Positions 24,409 through 32,247 of a DNA stretch of 32,247 bases are shown in pieces. Source of the stretch: Caballeronia choica (GTDB lineage: Bacteria > Pseudomonadota > Gammaproteobacteria > Burkholderiales > Burkholderiaceae); contig NZ_FCON02000085.1 of NCBI RefSeq assembly GCF_001544535.1, forward strand, positions 1 through 32,247, in the 5' to 3' direction. Within the stretch, counting starts at the first letter, position 1; every line of letters begins with the position of its first letter. Under the pieces are notes generated by a model. The model was not told the DNA's origin. It ran no database searches and saw only the letters and a list, made by a program, of their open reading frames with translations. A program made the translations under genes and the position numbers.

Positions 24409-25045
24409 GAGGGCTGAGCAGAATCGGTGAGGGTTGCAGGGCGACGCTGAGCGTCTCGTTTCGTATCGGTCCTCGTCGCTTGACGACGTCGACGACGATG
24501 CCGCCATCGGCCGAACGCACGCCTAGTCGCAAAGTGGCTGGCGACGCATCCGCTGCGCTGGTAAGCGGCCGGACGAGAAGAAAAAGCGTCTCCGTCGCCT
24601 GCGCCGCCAAGTGCAGTCGACGCAGGGCCTCGGCGCGGATGTGCTGCTGCCAGAAGATCAGCGCGCCGAAACTTCGTGCCCGCAGCACCTGCTCGGCGCA
24701 CCAGAGCGCGTCGGCGGACTTCGGCGCACGCAACTGGATCAGCTTGTCGAGCGGCAATCCCAGATAGGAGAACGCGAGCGAATTCGGCACGTGTGGTGCT
24801 TGCAGCAACGCAACCGGGCGGCGGCCGAGTTCGGCGAGCGCCGGACGCAACAGGCGAAACTCACCTACGCCGGGCTGCTGCACCAGCAGTTCGACGAGTG
24901 CTGCGAGCGGCCAACCGCCGCCAGGAAGCTCCGCCGACAGCACCGCGTAGCCCGTGTCGACCGTTTTGCCGTACGCACGCGCAAGCTGAGACCCGCGCCA
25001 CAGCGCGGGGTGTATCGACTCGACGTGTTTCGGCAGGGCGGGCAT
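24338..25045 (-). CDS. imuA: ImuA, RecA-like component of the SOS mutasome
   Basis: ImuA has a RecA-like fold and works with ImuB and DnaE2 in damage-induced mutagenesis. The 235-residue protein starts MPALPKHVESIHPALWRGSQ and has the family pattern: GYAVLSAELPGGGWPLAALV, ELLVQQPGVGEFRLLRPALA (degenerate P-loop region), PLDKLIQLRAPKSADALWCA and EQVLRARSFGALIFW. The ATG at 25045 has no clear Shine-Dalgarno. The last 24 or so residues are read across the imuB start in another frame and end at a stop in the inverted repeat, so the natural C-terminus may differ. A LexA-type box lies 20-39 bases upstream. Confidence 0.88.
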   Translation of the reverse strand: MPALPKHVESIHPALWRGSQLARAYGKTVDTGYAVLSAELPGGGWPLAALVELLVQQPGVGEFRLLRPALAELGRRPVALLQAPHVPNSLAFSYLGLPLDKLIQLRAPKSADALWCAEQVLRARSFGALIFWQQHIRAEALRRLHLAAQATETLFLLVRPLTSAADASPATLRLGVRSADGGIVVDVVKRRGPIRNETLSVALQPSPILLSPHGRTRRHSPAPAFAGGIPSKVVT

Positions 25046-25064
25046 GAGGGAGATGTACGATAAG

Positions 25065-25084
25065 TACTGTATGGATGTACAATA
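25065..25084 (-). promoter_or_regulatory. LexA (SOS) box upstream of imuA
   Basis: tactgtatggatgtacaata contains CTGT-N8-ACAA, one base from the CTGT-N8-ACAG consensus, with the flanking TA and TA also matching. It is 20-39 bases before the imuA start, the usual place for a LexA operator, and imuA-imuB-dnaE2 cassettes are LexA-controlled in other bacteria. Confidence 0.78.
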
Positions 25085-25371
25085 CTTTACATCGAAAACG
25101 CCAACAATGAATTGACCCTTTTAAGTCGCCGGCGATCAATCGAAATCAAATGGATATCTTGTACCGGCGCCTCGAAGCAAAAAATGGGAAAAATGTCGGG
25201 GAGATTTCAATCGGCGGATTGCTGACGAGAGCATCATGTACACGCACTGTCGCAAAGGGTGTGACGGGCATGCGTTGGCAACAATGTTCGCTGTGCCAGC
25301 GGAGTTCCATCGCGGGCGTTTGTCCGCAAACAACTTGGGACGTATGAGCCGAGATCCAGGAGAGAACAGAG
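25085..25371. other. Intergenic DNA between imuA and the broken plus-strand gene
   Basis: The stretch includes the rest of the imuA promoter. A plus-strand frame (25150-25347) encodes a Cys-containing 65-residue peptide without a ribosome binding site; I do not support it as a gene. A purine-rich ccaggagag just before 25372 is the ribosome binding site of the next gene. Confidence 0.45.
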
Positions 25372-25726
25372 ATGGCAGGACACGAGATCGATGATCGGCC
25401 CGGCGCCCGCGCCGAGTTGCTGTGTTTTCTGGTCGCGACAGCCGCTGCGTCGCGTTCGCTGACGCACGAATGGCGCGTGGATCACGTCGTCGAAAGCTGC
25501 CGCATCTGGCTTGCCCGGCATGCCGTCGTGATGCATTGGCTTGAACGCCGTCAAAATAGGGCAGTTGGCCTTGCAAGTTGCCCGGCGAGATCTGCGTAGA
25601 GCGGGAATCACCGTGCGACAATCGGATGTCCAAGTCCTTTTTACAGGCGAGATGATTTTGAACCATTCGAGCACCGTGGTTAAAAAAATGATGACGCTCT
25701 GCGCTGCTTTGACAGCAGCGGAATAG
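25372..25726 (+). pseudogene. Frameshifted paralogue of the 9085-9438 gene
   Basis: The ATG at 25372 has CAGGAGAG upstream. The first frame reads GARAELLCFLVATAAASRSL and VVESCRIWLARHAVVMHWL, aligning with ARAELLCYLVA...NVIESLRIWL of the 9085-9438 protein. It then diverges and stops at 25599. The next frame continues NAVKIGQLALQVARRDLRRA and VLFTGEMILNHSSTVVKKMM to 25726, aligning with LARLFCVDRWQLDHRSPTV at the C-terminus of the paralogue. One extra base near 25539-25541 (cttg for ctg) explains the shift. The corrected product would be about 117 residues, the same length as the intact relative. Function unknown. Confidence 0.65.
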
Positions 25727-25856
25727 AGGAACGAGTTGACTGCGTAGCTGCGCTCAGTTGGATCTGGCGGCTGTCAGCACAAACAATTCAGCGAGGCCAA
25801 GCCTCAAACCGCTAGGTGTTCACGCAGCGGCCGATTTTTATGGAAAGAGCACAGGT

Positions 25857-26132
25857 GTGTTTGTGAATACGAACGTTACGCCGTTGACGACGGTCTCGCG
25901 CGGCGGGGATGCCGTCCTGTTTGCGATCGAGATGCGTGGGAAAAAGCTGACGTGTTCTATTACCCGCGAGGCGCTCGAGGCTCACTTCTGGCTCGAACGG
26001 CAGGCTAACGAGGCACGCCTCCTTCGCGCGTTTTCAGATGGCCGAAAGAGAATTGTCGCGATAGCTGAACGCAAGGCACGTCGCTTGGCGACCGAAGTGA
26101 TTAAACTCACGTCACAGGACTTCGAACGGTAG
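25857..26132 (+). CDS. DUF1488 family protein
   Basis: The core VSRGGDAVLFAIEMRGKKLT, then CSITREALEAHFW, matches DUF1488, a small family of unknown function common in Burkholderia and Rhizobiales. The start chosen is a GTG at 25857 with GGAAAG 8 or so bases upstream, giving 91 residues, close to the family norm; the frame stays open back to a TTG at 25758 but that part is low in similarity. The C-terminal helix ends VIKLTSQDFER. It is followed after 14 bases by another small gene on the same strand. Confidence 0.75.
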   Translation: MFVNTNVTPLTTVSRGGDAVLFAIEMRGKKLTCSITREALEAHFWLERQANEARLLRAFSDGRKRIVAIAERKARRLATEVIKLTSQDFER

Positions 26133-26146
26133 GACCCGGACGCAAG

Positions 26147-26383
26147 ATGAAGAAGAGCGAGAAGAAATCAAGCGAGGCGAGGGCGCTCGAGCGGGTCGCG
26201 AATGCCGCGCGTGAAGTGCAGGCAGCATCAATCGCGCTTGAAGTGCATTTTTCAAACGGTGCCTCACATGCTCCGACCACTCTCGAGTTGGCGAGGTTTG
26301 CAGCCGCGATGCAGGAATTGAAGGACGCTCGCCAAGCGTTTGACGCATTGATGATTGAACGAGAAGCGAAGGGCGTCGAGTGA
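26147..26383 (+). CDS. Small helical hypothetical protein
   Basis: The 78-residue protein is charged and almost certainly helical: MKKSEKKSSEARALERVANA, then AASIALEVHFSNGASHAPTT and LARFAAAMQELKDARQAFD, ending EREAKGVE. The ATG lies 15 bases after the DUF1488 stop, suggesting one transcription unit. The ribosome binding site is weak (GGAC). No family is recognised. Confidence 0.55.
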   Translation: MKKSEKKSSEARALERVANAAREVQAASIALEVHFSNGASHAPTTLELARFAAAMQELKDARQAFDALMIEREAKGVE

Positions 26384-26741
26384 TATCGCTGAAGCGTCGT
26401 GATCTCAGGGCCCTCATGATTTTGTTGACGTGCTAAATCGGTCGAGCTTTGGTGGACCGGTTATCGGCCATTGCGGTCGTAGGTTCAACGGCACGACAGC
26501 GGCAGGTGAGGACCCCATTGCCGTCATTCAGTGGCCGCTGAATTTTTCTATCGTGAATGGCCGCTGTCGGGGAAATCGAATGCTCGTTGCCGACCCACTT
26601 CGGACCCTCGAGCGATTGCCATCAAGGGCAGCTTCCGAAGACCGACAGCCACTAGCCGAGCCGCCGGGCCGTGTGAGCGCGAAGCCTTGGTATCATGTCC
26701 AACTTTGCGGCAGTCTCCGCGATTGCAATTCGGAGGTAACG
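26384..26741. other. Intergenic region with repeat-like ggccgctg sequence
   Basis: No gene is supported here, although the HNH frame is open upstream to 26430. Two similar units (cagtggccgctgaat and gaatggccgctgtcgg) occur about 33 bases apart, followed by gttgccgaccc. Sequence of this type recurs between genes in Burkholderia genomes as far as I recall, but I cannot confirm a family. The final bases contain the HNH gene's ribosome binding site (ggaggt at 26732-26737). Confidence 0.4.
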
Positions 26742-27557
26742 GTGGAAACGAGCATCGTTAAACAGCAGGTGTGGGCACTCGCGGATGAAATAAACGCAAT
26801 GCTGAGTAATCCGCGCATTGAGCCGCAGCAGCAACCCAAGAAAAAGGAAAACATAAGCCTTATAGGCCCCAACAGAGGGGAAAGGCTCTACATCACACCC
26901 GCGGGCCAAGGCTACGCGGTAGGGCTCGGAGGGAACTCTCTGGTCGACAGAATGGAGCGGTTCATGAAACGTCTGACAGGCCAAGAGCGCCACGGTTACG
27001 CCCACGCGAATAAGAGCCGACAGCCCTACTGGCACGTCAGCGATTACGCTCAAGTTCGCGAAGCAGCATATGAATTTGCCGGTGCGATTTTTCCTTTGGA
27101 GGGTGACGAGACGGCGGCAGCTGATGTCGTCGCCATAGAGCGGCGGGCGGATTTGACGCGGACGCAGCGCGAGGCCTTGATTAAAGCTCGGCTCGGCCAA
27201 GGAACCTACCGCAAGCAGATGTTGGAATTGTGGGACGGCAAATGCGCGGTGACGGGCCTTACCACGCCATCGGCACTCATCGCGAGCCATGCCAAACCGT
27301 GGGCCGACAGCACCGATGAAGAGCGCCTGGACCCATACAATGGTCTGCCGCTCATGGCCACGCTCGACAGACTCTTCGACAAGCACCTGATCGCGTTCGA
27401 TCCAGAGACCGGCGAAATGCTGATCTCACACGTGGTCGAAGAGGCAGATCGCGCGATCCTCGGCATTCCGGCGAACCTGCGAAATATCCCCAACGAGCAG
27501 CAAGCCCACTATCTCAAGCTCCACCTGGACAGGTTCGATTTGCATAAGGACCGTTGA
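26742..27557 (+). CDS. HNH endonuclease
   Basis: The GTG at 26742 follows GGAGGT by 4 bases, so the 271-residue form is preferred over the longer frame from 26430. The C-terminal half is an HNH nuclease of the HNH_2/McrA-like kind: YRKQMLELWDGKCAVTGL with Cys168, LIASHAKPWADS with His183, then RLDPYNGLPLMATLDRLFD with Asn200, and KHLIAFDPETGEMLIS. The N-terminal half (ITPAGQGYAVGLGGNS and a PYWHVSDYAQVREAA helix) is unassigned and may read the substrate. Such proteins act as restriction or defence nucleases on DNA. The gene converges with the STAND-like gene, whose stop is 13 bases away. Confidence 0.88.
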   Translation: METSIVKQQVWALADEINAMLSNPRIEPQQQPKKKENISLIGPNRGERLYITPAGQGYAVGLGGNSLVDRMERFMKRLTGQERHGYAHANKSRQPYWHVSDYAQVREAAYEFAGAIFPLEGDETAAADVVAIERRADLTRTQREALIKARLGQGTYRKQMLELWDGKCAVTGLTTPSALIASHAKPWADSTDEERLDPYNGLPLMATLDRLFDKHLIAFDPETGEMLISHVVEEADRAILGIPANLRNIPNEQQAHYLKLHLDRFDLHKDR

Positions 27558-27569
27558 CTGGCCGCCCAG

Positions 27570-30500
27570 TCATTCGACCGCGCTTGCGCGTCGAACTTTC
27601 ACCGTCGACTTGCCTGGCTCCGCAACCGTACGGCGTCCGTGCACTTGAATTTTCAGCCGCCCGCTCACCGACTCGATCTGCTCAAGCCCTTCTGGCGTGA
27701 CCGTCACGAAAACTCCTTCTCCCCAGATGCCATCCTGGCCGATGTCGATCGGGCCGCCATCTCGCCACCAAACAACCCGCGCCACAACCCGACCTGTCTT
27801 ATCAAGGTAAATGAGCCAGTTTTCCGGGTGCTGCCACCACGATAGAAGTCGCAGCCAGAACGGGCAGATTACCAGCATATCGCCTGGAACTCCGGGCAAG
27901 CATGTCTCCTCGAACAGTCGCACAATGGTCGCGGCAGGCTCATCGGACAGCGGCACGATTCGATCTACCCAGATGGCCCGCGGCAGTTCCTGCATCCAGG
28001 ACGAAAGATCGTCGCCTCCACAGACATCCAAAAACGGGACACGGATACGCTCGAGCGCAAAAGTCGTCCGGACATCACGACAGTCGAACCGCGCATACTC
28101 GGCAATGACCGTCCCGAATCCGTTCAAGGGGAATCGGACATCGACGTGGACCGCATCGAGCCACCGTTCGTCTGTTTCGTGCCATTGGGTCCGGTCTACA
28201 GTCGGTCGCGCAATGGTGCGAGGCCGCTCGCAAGGCGATACCAGCGGCAACGTGCTCGCCGGGTATCCGATCAAGTGAAGCAGCCAGGGCTCGTCATCCT
28301 CGTCGAGGGAGCCGGCGCGGCGCATTTCGCCTGCCACGTAGCGAAGGGCGCGCAGCGCTACCGCAATGTGCGGCCTGGTGTACTTCAGCCGCATGTCAAT
28401 GCGACCGAGCGCGGCCTCGAGCGCCGCCGTTGCCGAAGGGCCAAAGGCCGCCAGCCCCCCCCAACCTTCGATGAACATTCGGCAGCGTTCCCGTATGTGC
28501 GGGACTGACACGCCATGCCGCGCCAGCGGGCGAATCACGTCCGAAAACGCAAACGTCCAACCAAGTGGGTCCTCGACACGCATCGCCCCCGTCCTTGAAT
28601 CGCTTAACTTCGGGCGCTCGAACTGGCCGGCGTTACCGTCATCCAGATGCATTTTGTAAAAGAACGGCAATGCCGTGTGGGTGAGCGCCCGCGCCTGTCC
28701 CCAGCGCTTCAAAAGCCGCGCGGCCCCGACCGCCACTGCATAATCGGGATGATCGACGAGGGGCGCGATAATTTTCCCGAGGGCTGCGGCCGCTGCATTG
28801 CCTGCATCATGCAACAGGAACTGCATCGCTTCGGCCGGTTCGTCGCCTTTTCCCTCCAGCAGGCGCCTGACCAGCCACGCAAATAGCGGCACACCCACGT
28901 CGAACGAAAGCAGGTGCAGCGCGCCCCTTCGCAGACGGCTCGTCAGTTCGGACAGCGAGAGCGACAGTGCCCAGCGATAAAGCTCGACTATCAGGCCTTC
29001 GTCGGTGTCTACTTCAGGCAGCACTTCAAACGGCGCGCCGATCCCGTACTCACGCATCATGGTGAGCGGTTCGGCAAGGCATTCCCACATCGCGGCCCAA
29101 TCGGGCGACGCCGCAATCGTTGGAAAGACATCATCGATGTCGAACAGGATCGGCTGAGCATGCTCCCGGCCTGCGGCAAGCTCGCCGACCAGGTCCGCGT
29201 AAGCCTCGTCGTGCACGACGCCACCTTCAATTTTCACGCGCGCCTGAAAGAATCTGAGCCGGCCAGCTCCCGTCCAATAGTTCCATGTTGCACGCTCGTC
29301 CGTCTGCATGCGGTACCCTTCCACGAGACTTCGCGCGATCTCGAGTTCCCCGCACGACAACGCCCGGGTCACCAGCGCAAATCGCGCGTTGATGTCACGC
29401 TGCAGGGCTGGCCAGCGCTCAAACAGAGCACGTGCCTCGTCCAGATCGGCCGTTGCAGCCAAGCGCGCATATGCTGCGATACCCTCGTAGTCTGGCGCGT
29501 CGCGTGCCTCGTCGCGCAAGCGCGCTTCGAGTGCATCGAGAGAGGCAACATCGTCATAGCGGCCGGGCGTGTTGCTGTCCCGCTCGGCCGGCGTCTCAGC
29601 CCGCCAGCGAACCACCGCCTCGTCAACGCGTGAGTTCTGCGCTCCCCTCGCGCACATCGCATCGACCAGCCGCTCGAGCAACGACGTACGCGTTGACGCC
29701 TGGGCGTTCGCTTCAATCGTTGCGCACAAGTGATCGATCAATGTATCGAGGTCGTGCGGCGGTGATGCGGCAATCGCCGTTGAAATGAACTCGCCGAGCT
29801 TGTGCGTGCGGTAGTGCGGCTCGCAGTAGTATGGTAGCGTGAGGCAATCCCATGCTATCGCGCACGGACCGGCCAGATCCGGGCGCCGACGCACGACGCC
29901 CAAGAGCAGCGCGTTGATGATGCCAGCCCAGTCGAGCATACCGCGCGCAGCCATTTTTTTCGCGGCCGCGAGGCCGGTTGCGGCATCGATCAGCGCTGCC
30001 TCCGTCAGCACGGCCGACGCGATGCGGCAGCCCGACGCCCGTCCCTCGGTTTCCATCATGCCGTCGAGCAGACGCATCATCAGTTCGACACGATCACTCC
30101 GCTTCGCCGGATCGGCGGCGTTGGCACGCTCGAGCAGCTCGCGCCACAGCGCATATTGGGGATCTTTTTTGGGCGCACGCGCGTAGCCGAGCGATTCGTT
30201 GTGAAGCTGATGCAAGAGCTGTCGGGCGCGCGCGGCCTCCCCAAGGCTCGCAAAGGTCGCAGCGAGCGCCGCTAACCCTTCCACCTGCGTCTCGGGCGTA
30301 TCCTCGCGAAGGTCTCGCACCAACGGGTCAAGTCGCTGGCAGGTCGCGTCGAGATCGCCGGTCTGATGGTAGATCTCAGCCGCAATTTTGCGACGTAAAT
30401 CGATACGCTTCCGGTTCTTGCCATTAAGCTTCGCGAACGCCCGGTCGAACTCGGCGACCACCTCGGTGAATGCTGATTCGCCACACAACGCCGCTGCCTG

Positions 30501-32189
30501 TACGAGCGCGAGAGTAACGACGGGAGCCGCTGCAGCCAGTTGATAGACCGCATAGAATTCGTCGGCGGCTCCCGGTTCGGCATGATCGAGATACGTGAGC
30601 ACGTCGTGTGTGGCGCGCGCCAGGTCTACACCGGGCACGGACTCCCCAGACCGTGCGCGTCCAAGGATCGCGCCGACCTTGGCGGCATGGTGCTGAAGCG
30701 GCCGGAGCACGCTGTGCTTCGGCGATGCCACTTCGGACAGCGGCTCGCCCAGCAGGGTGGCGAGCTCGACGTAGTCCACAACGTCCTGCGCGACCTGCTT
30801 CGCCACACCGTCGCCCGTTTGCCCCTCCATCATGGCAATTGCCGGTGGTGTCAGGTGCGCAAACACGGTTCGGGCCATCACCATGTCACCGAGCTCAACC
30901 GCGCTCACGGCGACCTGACGGCGCCAGTCGTCCTGCACCTGCGAGAAGGCGCTGTGCGACGCGGCCTGCGAGAGGCGCGCCCGAGCCAGTTCGGCATCAC
31001 CGCTTCCGTGTGCCCTTAAGCCCGCCTCAATCAACAGATAGGGCATCTCGGTCTCGCGTACTTTCAGCTGGCTCGCGAGCGCGTGCAGATCAACGGCGGG
31101 CTGTGCCCTCGCCGCTGCGCACGCGACGGCGAGCCTGAGGCTATCGCCCTGCACCCCATCATGGCTTGGCGTCCGCGCCTGCGCCGGATTCGACAAGCGT
31201 TCGATCGCATCATTGATCTGATCGACCTCGCGGAAGTGAAACACGCGTTGCGCCCACTCACGCAATTCAGTCTCCTGACTATGGATACCATTTGATTGGT
31301 TACCCCAAAGCCGTTCAAGCGGCTCGATCCGGTCGAACCATGCCCGGGCCCGATCCACGTCGCCGGCCCTCAGTAGCGCATCGACAATTTTGTAGCCACC
31401 GCAACCATTCGCCTCTGCGAAGGCCTGCGCGCAGTCGATGTCGCCAATCGCCAGCATTGCGTCGACCACACCCGGTGCGTATTCGAGTGCATCTGCCCTG
31501 CGCCCAATTTCATCCTGAGCCAGCAGCAGCCGGAAGACGTCCGCCGGATCGCCCCCAACCTGGGCAGCGCCAAACGCAAGGCGGATATCCGCCTGGATGT
31601 CGGCGGCGGCCCTGCCATCAGCAAGCTGGTTCCGAAAGCGCATCGGCTGTGCAAGGGCGAGCACATCCGTGTGGCGCTGCGCCCTAGCCAGATACCTGAG
31701 CTCGAGCCAGCGCTGTGGGCTGTCGACGGCCGCCGTGCGGGCGAGTTCGGCGAGCTTCGCGTAAATGCGGCCGGCGTAGCCCGCGTGCGGCTTACCAAAT
31801 CGCAATCGCGGTTTCGACAGGATGAACAAGCGAAAACTGTTATGGAATACAGCCCATCCGTGCGGGCCGACGCTGAGCAGGTGTGCCGTCGAGGCGAGCG
31901 CCCGTTCTACCGCCTGCTCCGACACCGCTTCGGCGAGTTGCTCGGGTTGAATCGGGCCCTCGGCGCGCGCAATGAAACTCACTACGTCACGTGCTTCGGC
32001 GTCGTCGTTAATTTCACGCCACGCGGAGGCATAAATCGTTTCGATATCGCCTTCGAACGTAAATTCGCCAGCGAGGAGCCCCTCTCGTTGTGCGTTATCT
32101 GCGTGGCGCAACGCTTCAATAAGGTAACGTGTGACGAGCGGCTGGCCATGGTGTCGATGGTGCTGGAGATCCGCACAAATCTGGCGGCG
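27570..32189 (-). CDS. Large STAND/NACHT-like repeat protein, N-terminus missing from the window
   Basis: The frame is open from an in-frame TGA (32190-32192) for about 1540 residues. It begins RQICADLQHH and GQPLVTRYLIEALRHADN, then FEGDIETIYASAWREINDD, DVVSFIARAEGPIQPEQLAE and AVFHNSFRLFILSKPRLRFG. This resembles the end of a STAND NTPase module and its winged-helix region. A very long helical repeat region follows (TPR-like pairs such as ALLRAGDVDRARAWFDR and LAATFASLGEAARARQLLHQ), then an unassigned C-terminal domain with strands (WWRDGGPIDIGQDGIWG). No Walker A is present, so the ATPase part lies to the right or was lost. A TTG at 32111 is the first usable start if it is truncated. Many such proteins are phage sensors; that role is inferred. 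Confidence 0.65.
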   Translation of the reverse strand, partial: RRQICADLQHHRHHGQPLVTRYLIEALRHADNAQREGLLAGEFTFEGDIETIYASAWREINDDAEARDVVSFIARAEGPIQPEQLAEAVSEQAVERALASTAHLLSVGPHGWAVFHNSFRLFILSKPRLRFGKPHAGYAGRIYAKLAELARTAAVDSPQRWLELRYLARAQRHTDVLALAQPMRFRNQLADGRAAADIQADIRLAFGAAQVGGDPADVFRLLLAQDEIGRRADALEYAPGVVDAMLAIGDIDCAQAFAEANGCGGYKIVDALLRAGDVDRARAWFDRIEPLERLWGNQSNGIHSQETELREWAQRVFHFREVDQINDAIERLSNPAQARTPSHDGVQGDSLRLAVACAAARAQPAVDLHALASQLKVRETEMPYLLIEAGLRAHGSGDAELARARLSQAASHSAFSQVQDDWRRQVAVSAVELGDMVMARTVFAHLTPPAIAMMEGQTGDGVAKQVAQDVVDYVELATLLGEPLSEVASPKHSVLRPLQHHAAKVGAILGRARSGESVPGVDLARATHDVLTYLDHAEPGAADEFYAVYQLAAAAPVVTLALVQAAALCGESAFTEVVAEFDRAFAKLNGKNRKRIDLRRKIAAEIYHQTGDLDATCQRLDPLVRDLREDTPETQVEGLAALAATFASLGEAARARQLLHQLHNESLGYARAPKKDPQYALWRELLERANAADPAKRSDRVELMMRLLDGMMETEGRASGCRIASAVLTEAALIDAATGLAAAKKMAARGMLDWAGIINALLLGVVRRRPDLAGPCAIAWDCLTLPYYCEPHYRTHKLGEFISTAIAASPPHDLDTLIDHLCATIEANAQASTRTSLLERLVDAMCARGAQNSRVDEAVVRWRAETPAERDSNTPGRYDDVASLDALEARLRDEARDAPDYEGIAAYARLAATADLDEARALFERWPALQRDINARFALVTRALSCGELEIARSLVEGYRMQTDERATWNYWTGAGRLRFFQARVKIEGGVVHDEAYADLVGELAAGREHAQPILFDIDDVFPTIAASPDWAAMWECLAEPLTMMREYGIGAPFEVLPEVDTDEGLIVELYRWALSLSLSELTSRLRRGALHLLSFDVGVPLFAWLVRRLLEGKGDEPAEAMQFLLHDAGNAAAAALGKIIAPLVDHPDYAVAVGAARLLKRWGQARALTHTALPFFYKMHLDDGNAGQFERPKLSDSRTGAMRVEDPLGWTFAFSDVIRPLARHGVSVPHIRERCRMFIEGWGGLAAFGPSATAALEAALGRIDMRLKYTRPHIAVALRALRYVAGEMRRAGSLDEDDEPWLLHLIGYPASTLPLVSPCERPRTIARPTVDRTQWHETDERWLDAVHVDVRFPLNGFGTVIAEYARFDCRDVRTTFALERIRVPFLDVCGGDDLSSWMQELPRAIWVDRIVPLSDEPAATIVRLFEETCLPGVPGDMLVICPFWLRLLSWWQHPENWLIYLDKTGRVVARVVWWRDGGPIDIGQDGIWGEGVFVTVTPEGLEQIESVSGRLKIQVHGRRTVAEPGKSTVKVRRASAVE

Positions 32190-32247
32190 TCAGGTTGACG
32201 GCGGCGTTACATAGGCATAGGCGGAGATAAGACGCGGTGCTGTTTGC

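Noticed and set aside
25150-25347. Cys-containing 65-codon plus-strand ORF
   Set aside because: No ribosome binding site and no recognisable motif; probably chance.
32190-32192. TGA read as selenocysteine
   Set aside because: No selenoprotein-like context; STAND proteins are not selenoproteins. Truncation or mutation is simpler.

Overview
The window is high-GC proteobacterial DNA and fits a Burkholderia/Paraburkholderia-type betaproteobacterium. The evidence is a PHB-type phasin, an H-NS family protein with a long Lys/Ala tail, two DUF2382 stress proteins, IS21-family insertion sequences and an imuA-imuB-dnaE2 locus. This placement is inferred from protein resemblance, not from a marker gene. 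The region looks accessory: two IS21-type termini, many broken genes, and several long stretches without genes.

Layout. Positions 1-135 are the end of an IS21-like element, followed by a small conserved gene (453-773, minus) and a GC-rich decayed stretch. A three-domain DNA ligase D (1247-3760, minus) is followed by a relic of a VanB-type oxidoreductase. Positions 4303-8871 hold stress and storage genes: two DUF2382 proteins, a small hypothetical, a phasin, and a CBS-pair/DUF2934 protein overlapped by a small gene. At 9585-12268 a complete but mutated IS21-family element, flanked by a CTTGG duplication, splits the signal-peptide region of a small exported-protein gene. Positions 12919-15785 hold small conserved genes, an HMCES/YedK-type abasic-site protein and a frameshifted YjzC-like gene. 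Positions 15757-18527 (minus) form a probable three-gene unit: a small protein, a tyrosine-recombinase-fold protein lacking most catalytic residues, and an SF1 helicase. A cold-shock protein with a clear terminator, the H-NS-like protein and an exported protein follow. Positions 20969-25045 (minus) are the SOS mutagenesis cassette imuA-imuB-dnaE2 with a LexA-type box in front of imuA; imuB has lost most of its sequence and dnaE2 carries a one-base frameshift. The right end holds a frameshifted paralogue of the 9085-9438 gene, a DUF1488 gene, an HNH endonuclease, and the large C-terminal part of a STAND/NACHT-like protein whose ATPase region lies at or beyond the window edge.

How the parts fit. 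DNA repair and DNA processing recur: LigD (end joining), the HMCES-like protein (abasic sites), the SF1 helicase, the ImuABC cassette and the HNH nuclease. Stress and chromatin proteins sit among them. The HNH gene and the STAND-like gene converge at the right end and could be a defence pair, but that is inference.

The best candidates for something new are the helicase/pseudo-recombinase/small-protein unit and the STAND-like protein. The clearest sequence-level events are the reconstructable IS21 insertion and the collapse of imuB at a 28-bp inverted repeat. Several independent one-base frameshifts occur across the window, some in short homopolymers, so read-level checks should precede firm pseudogene claims.
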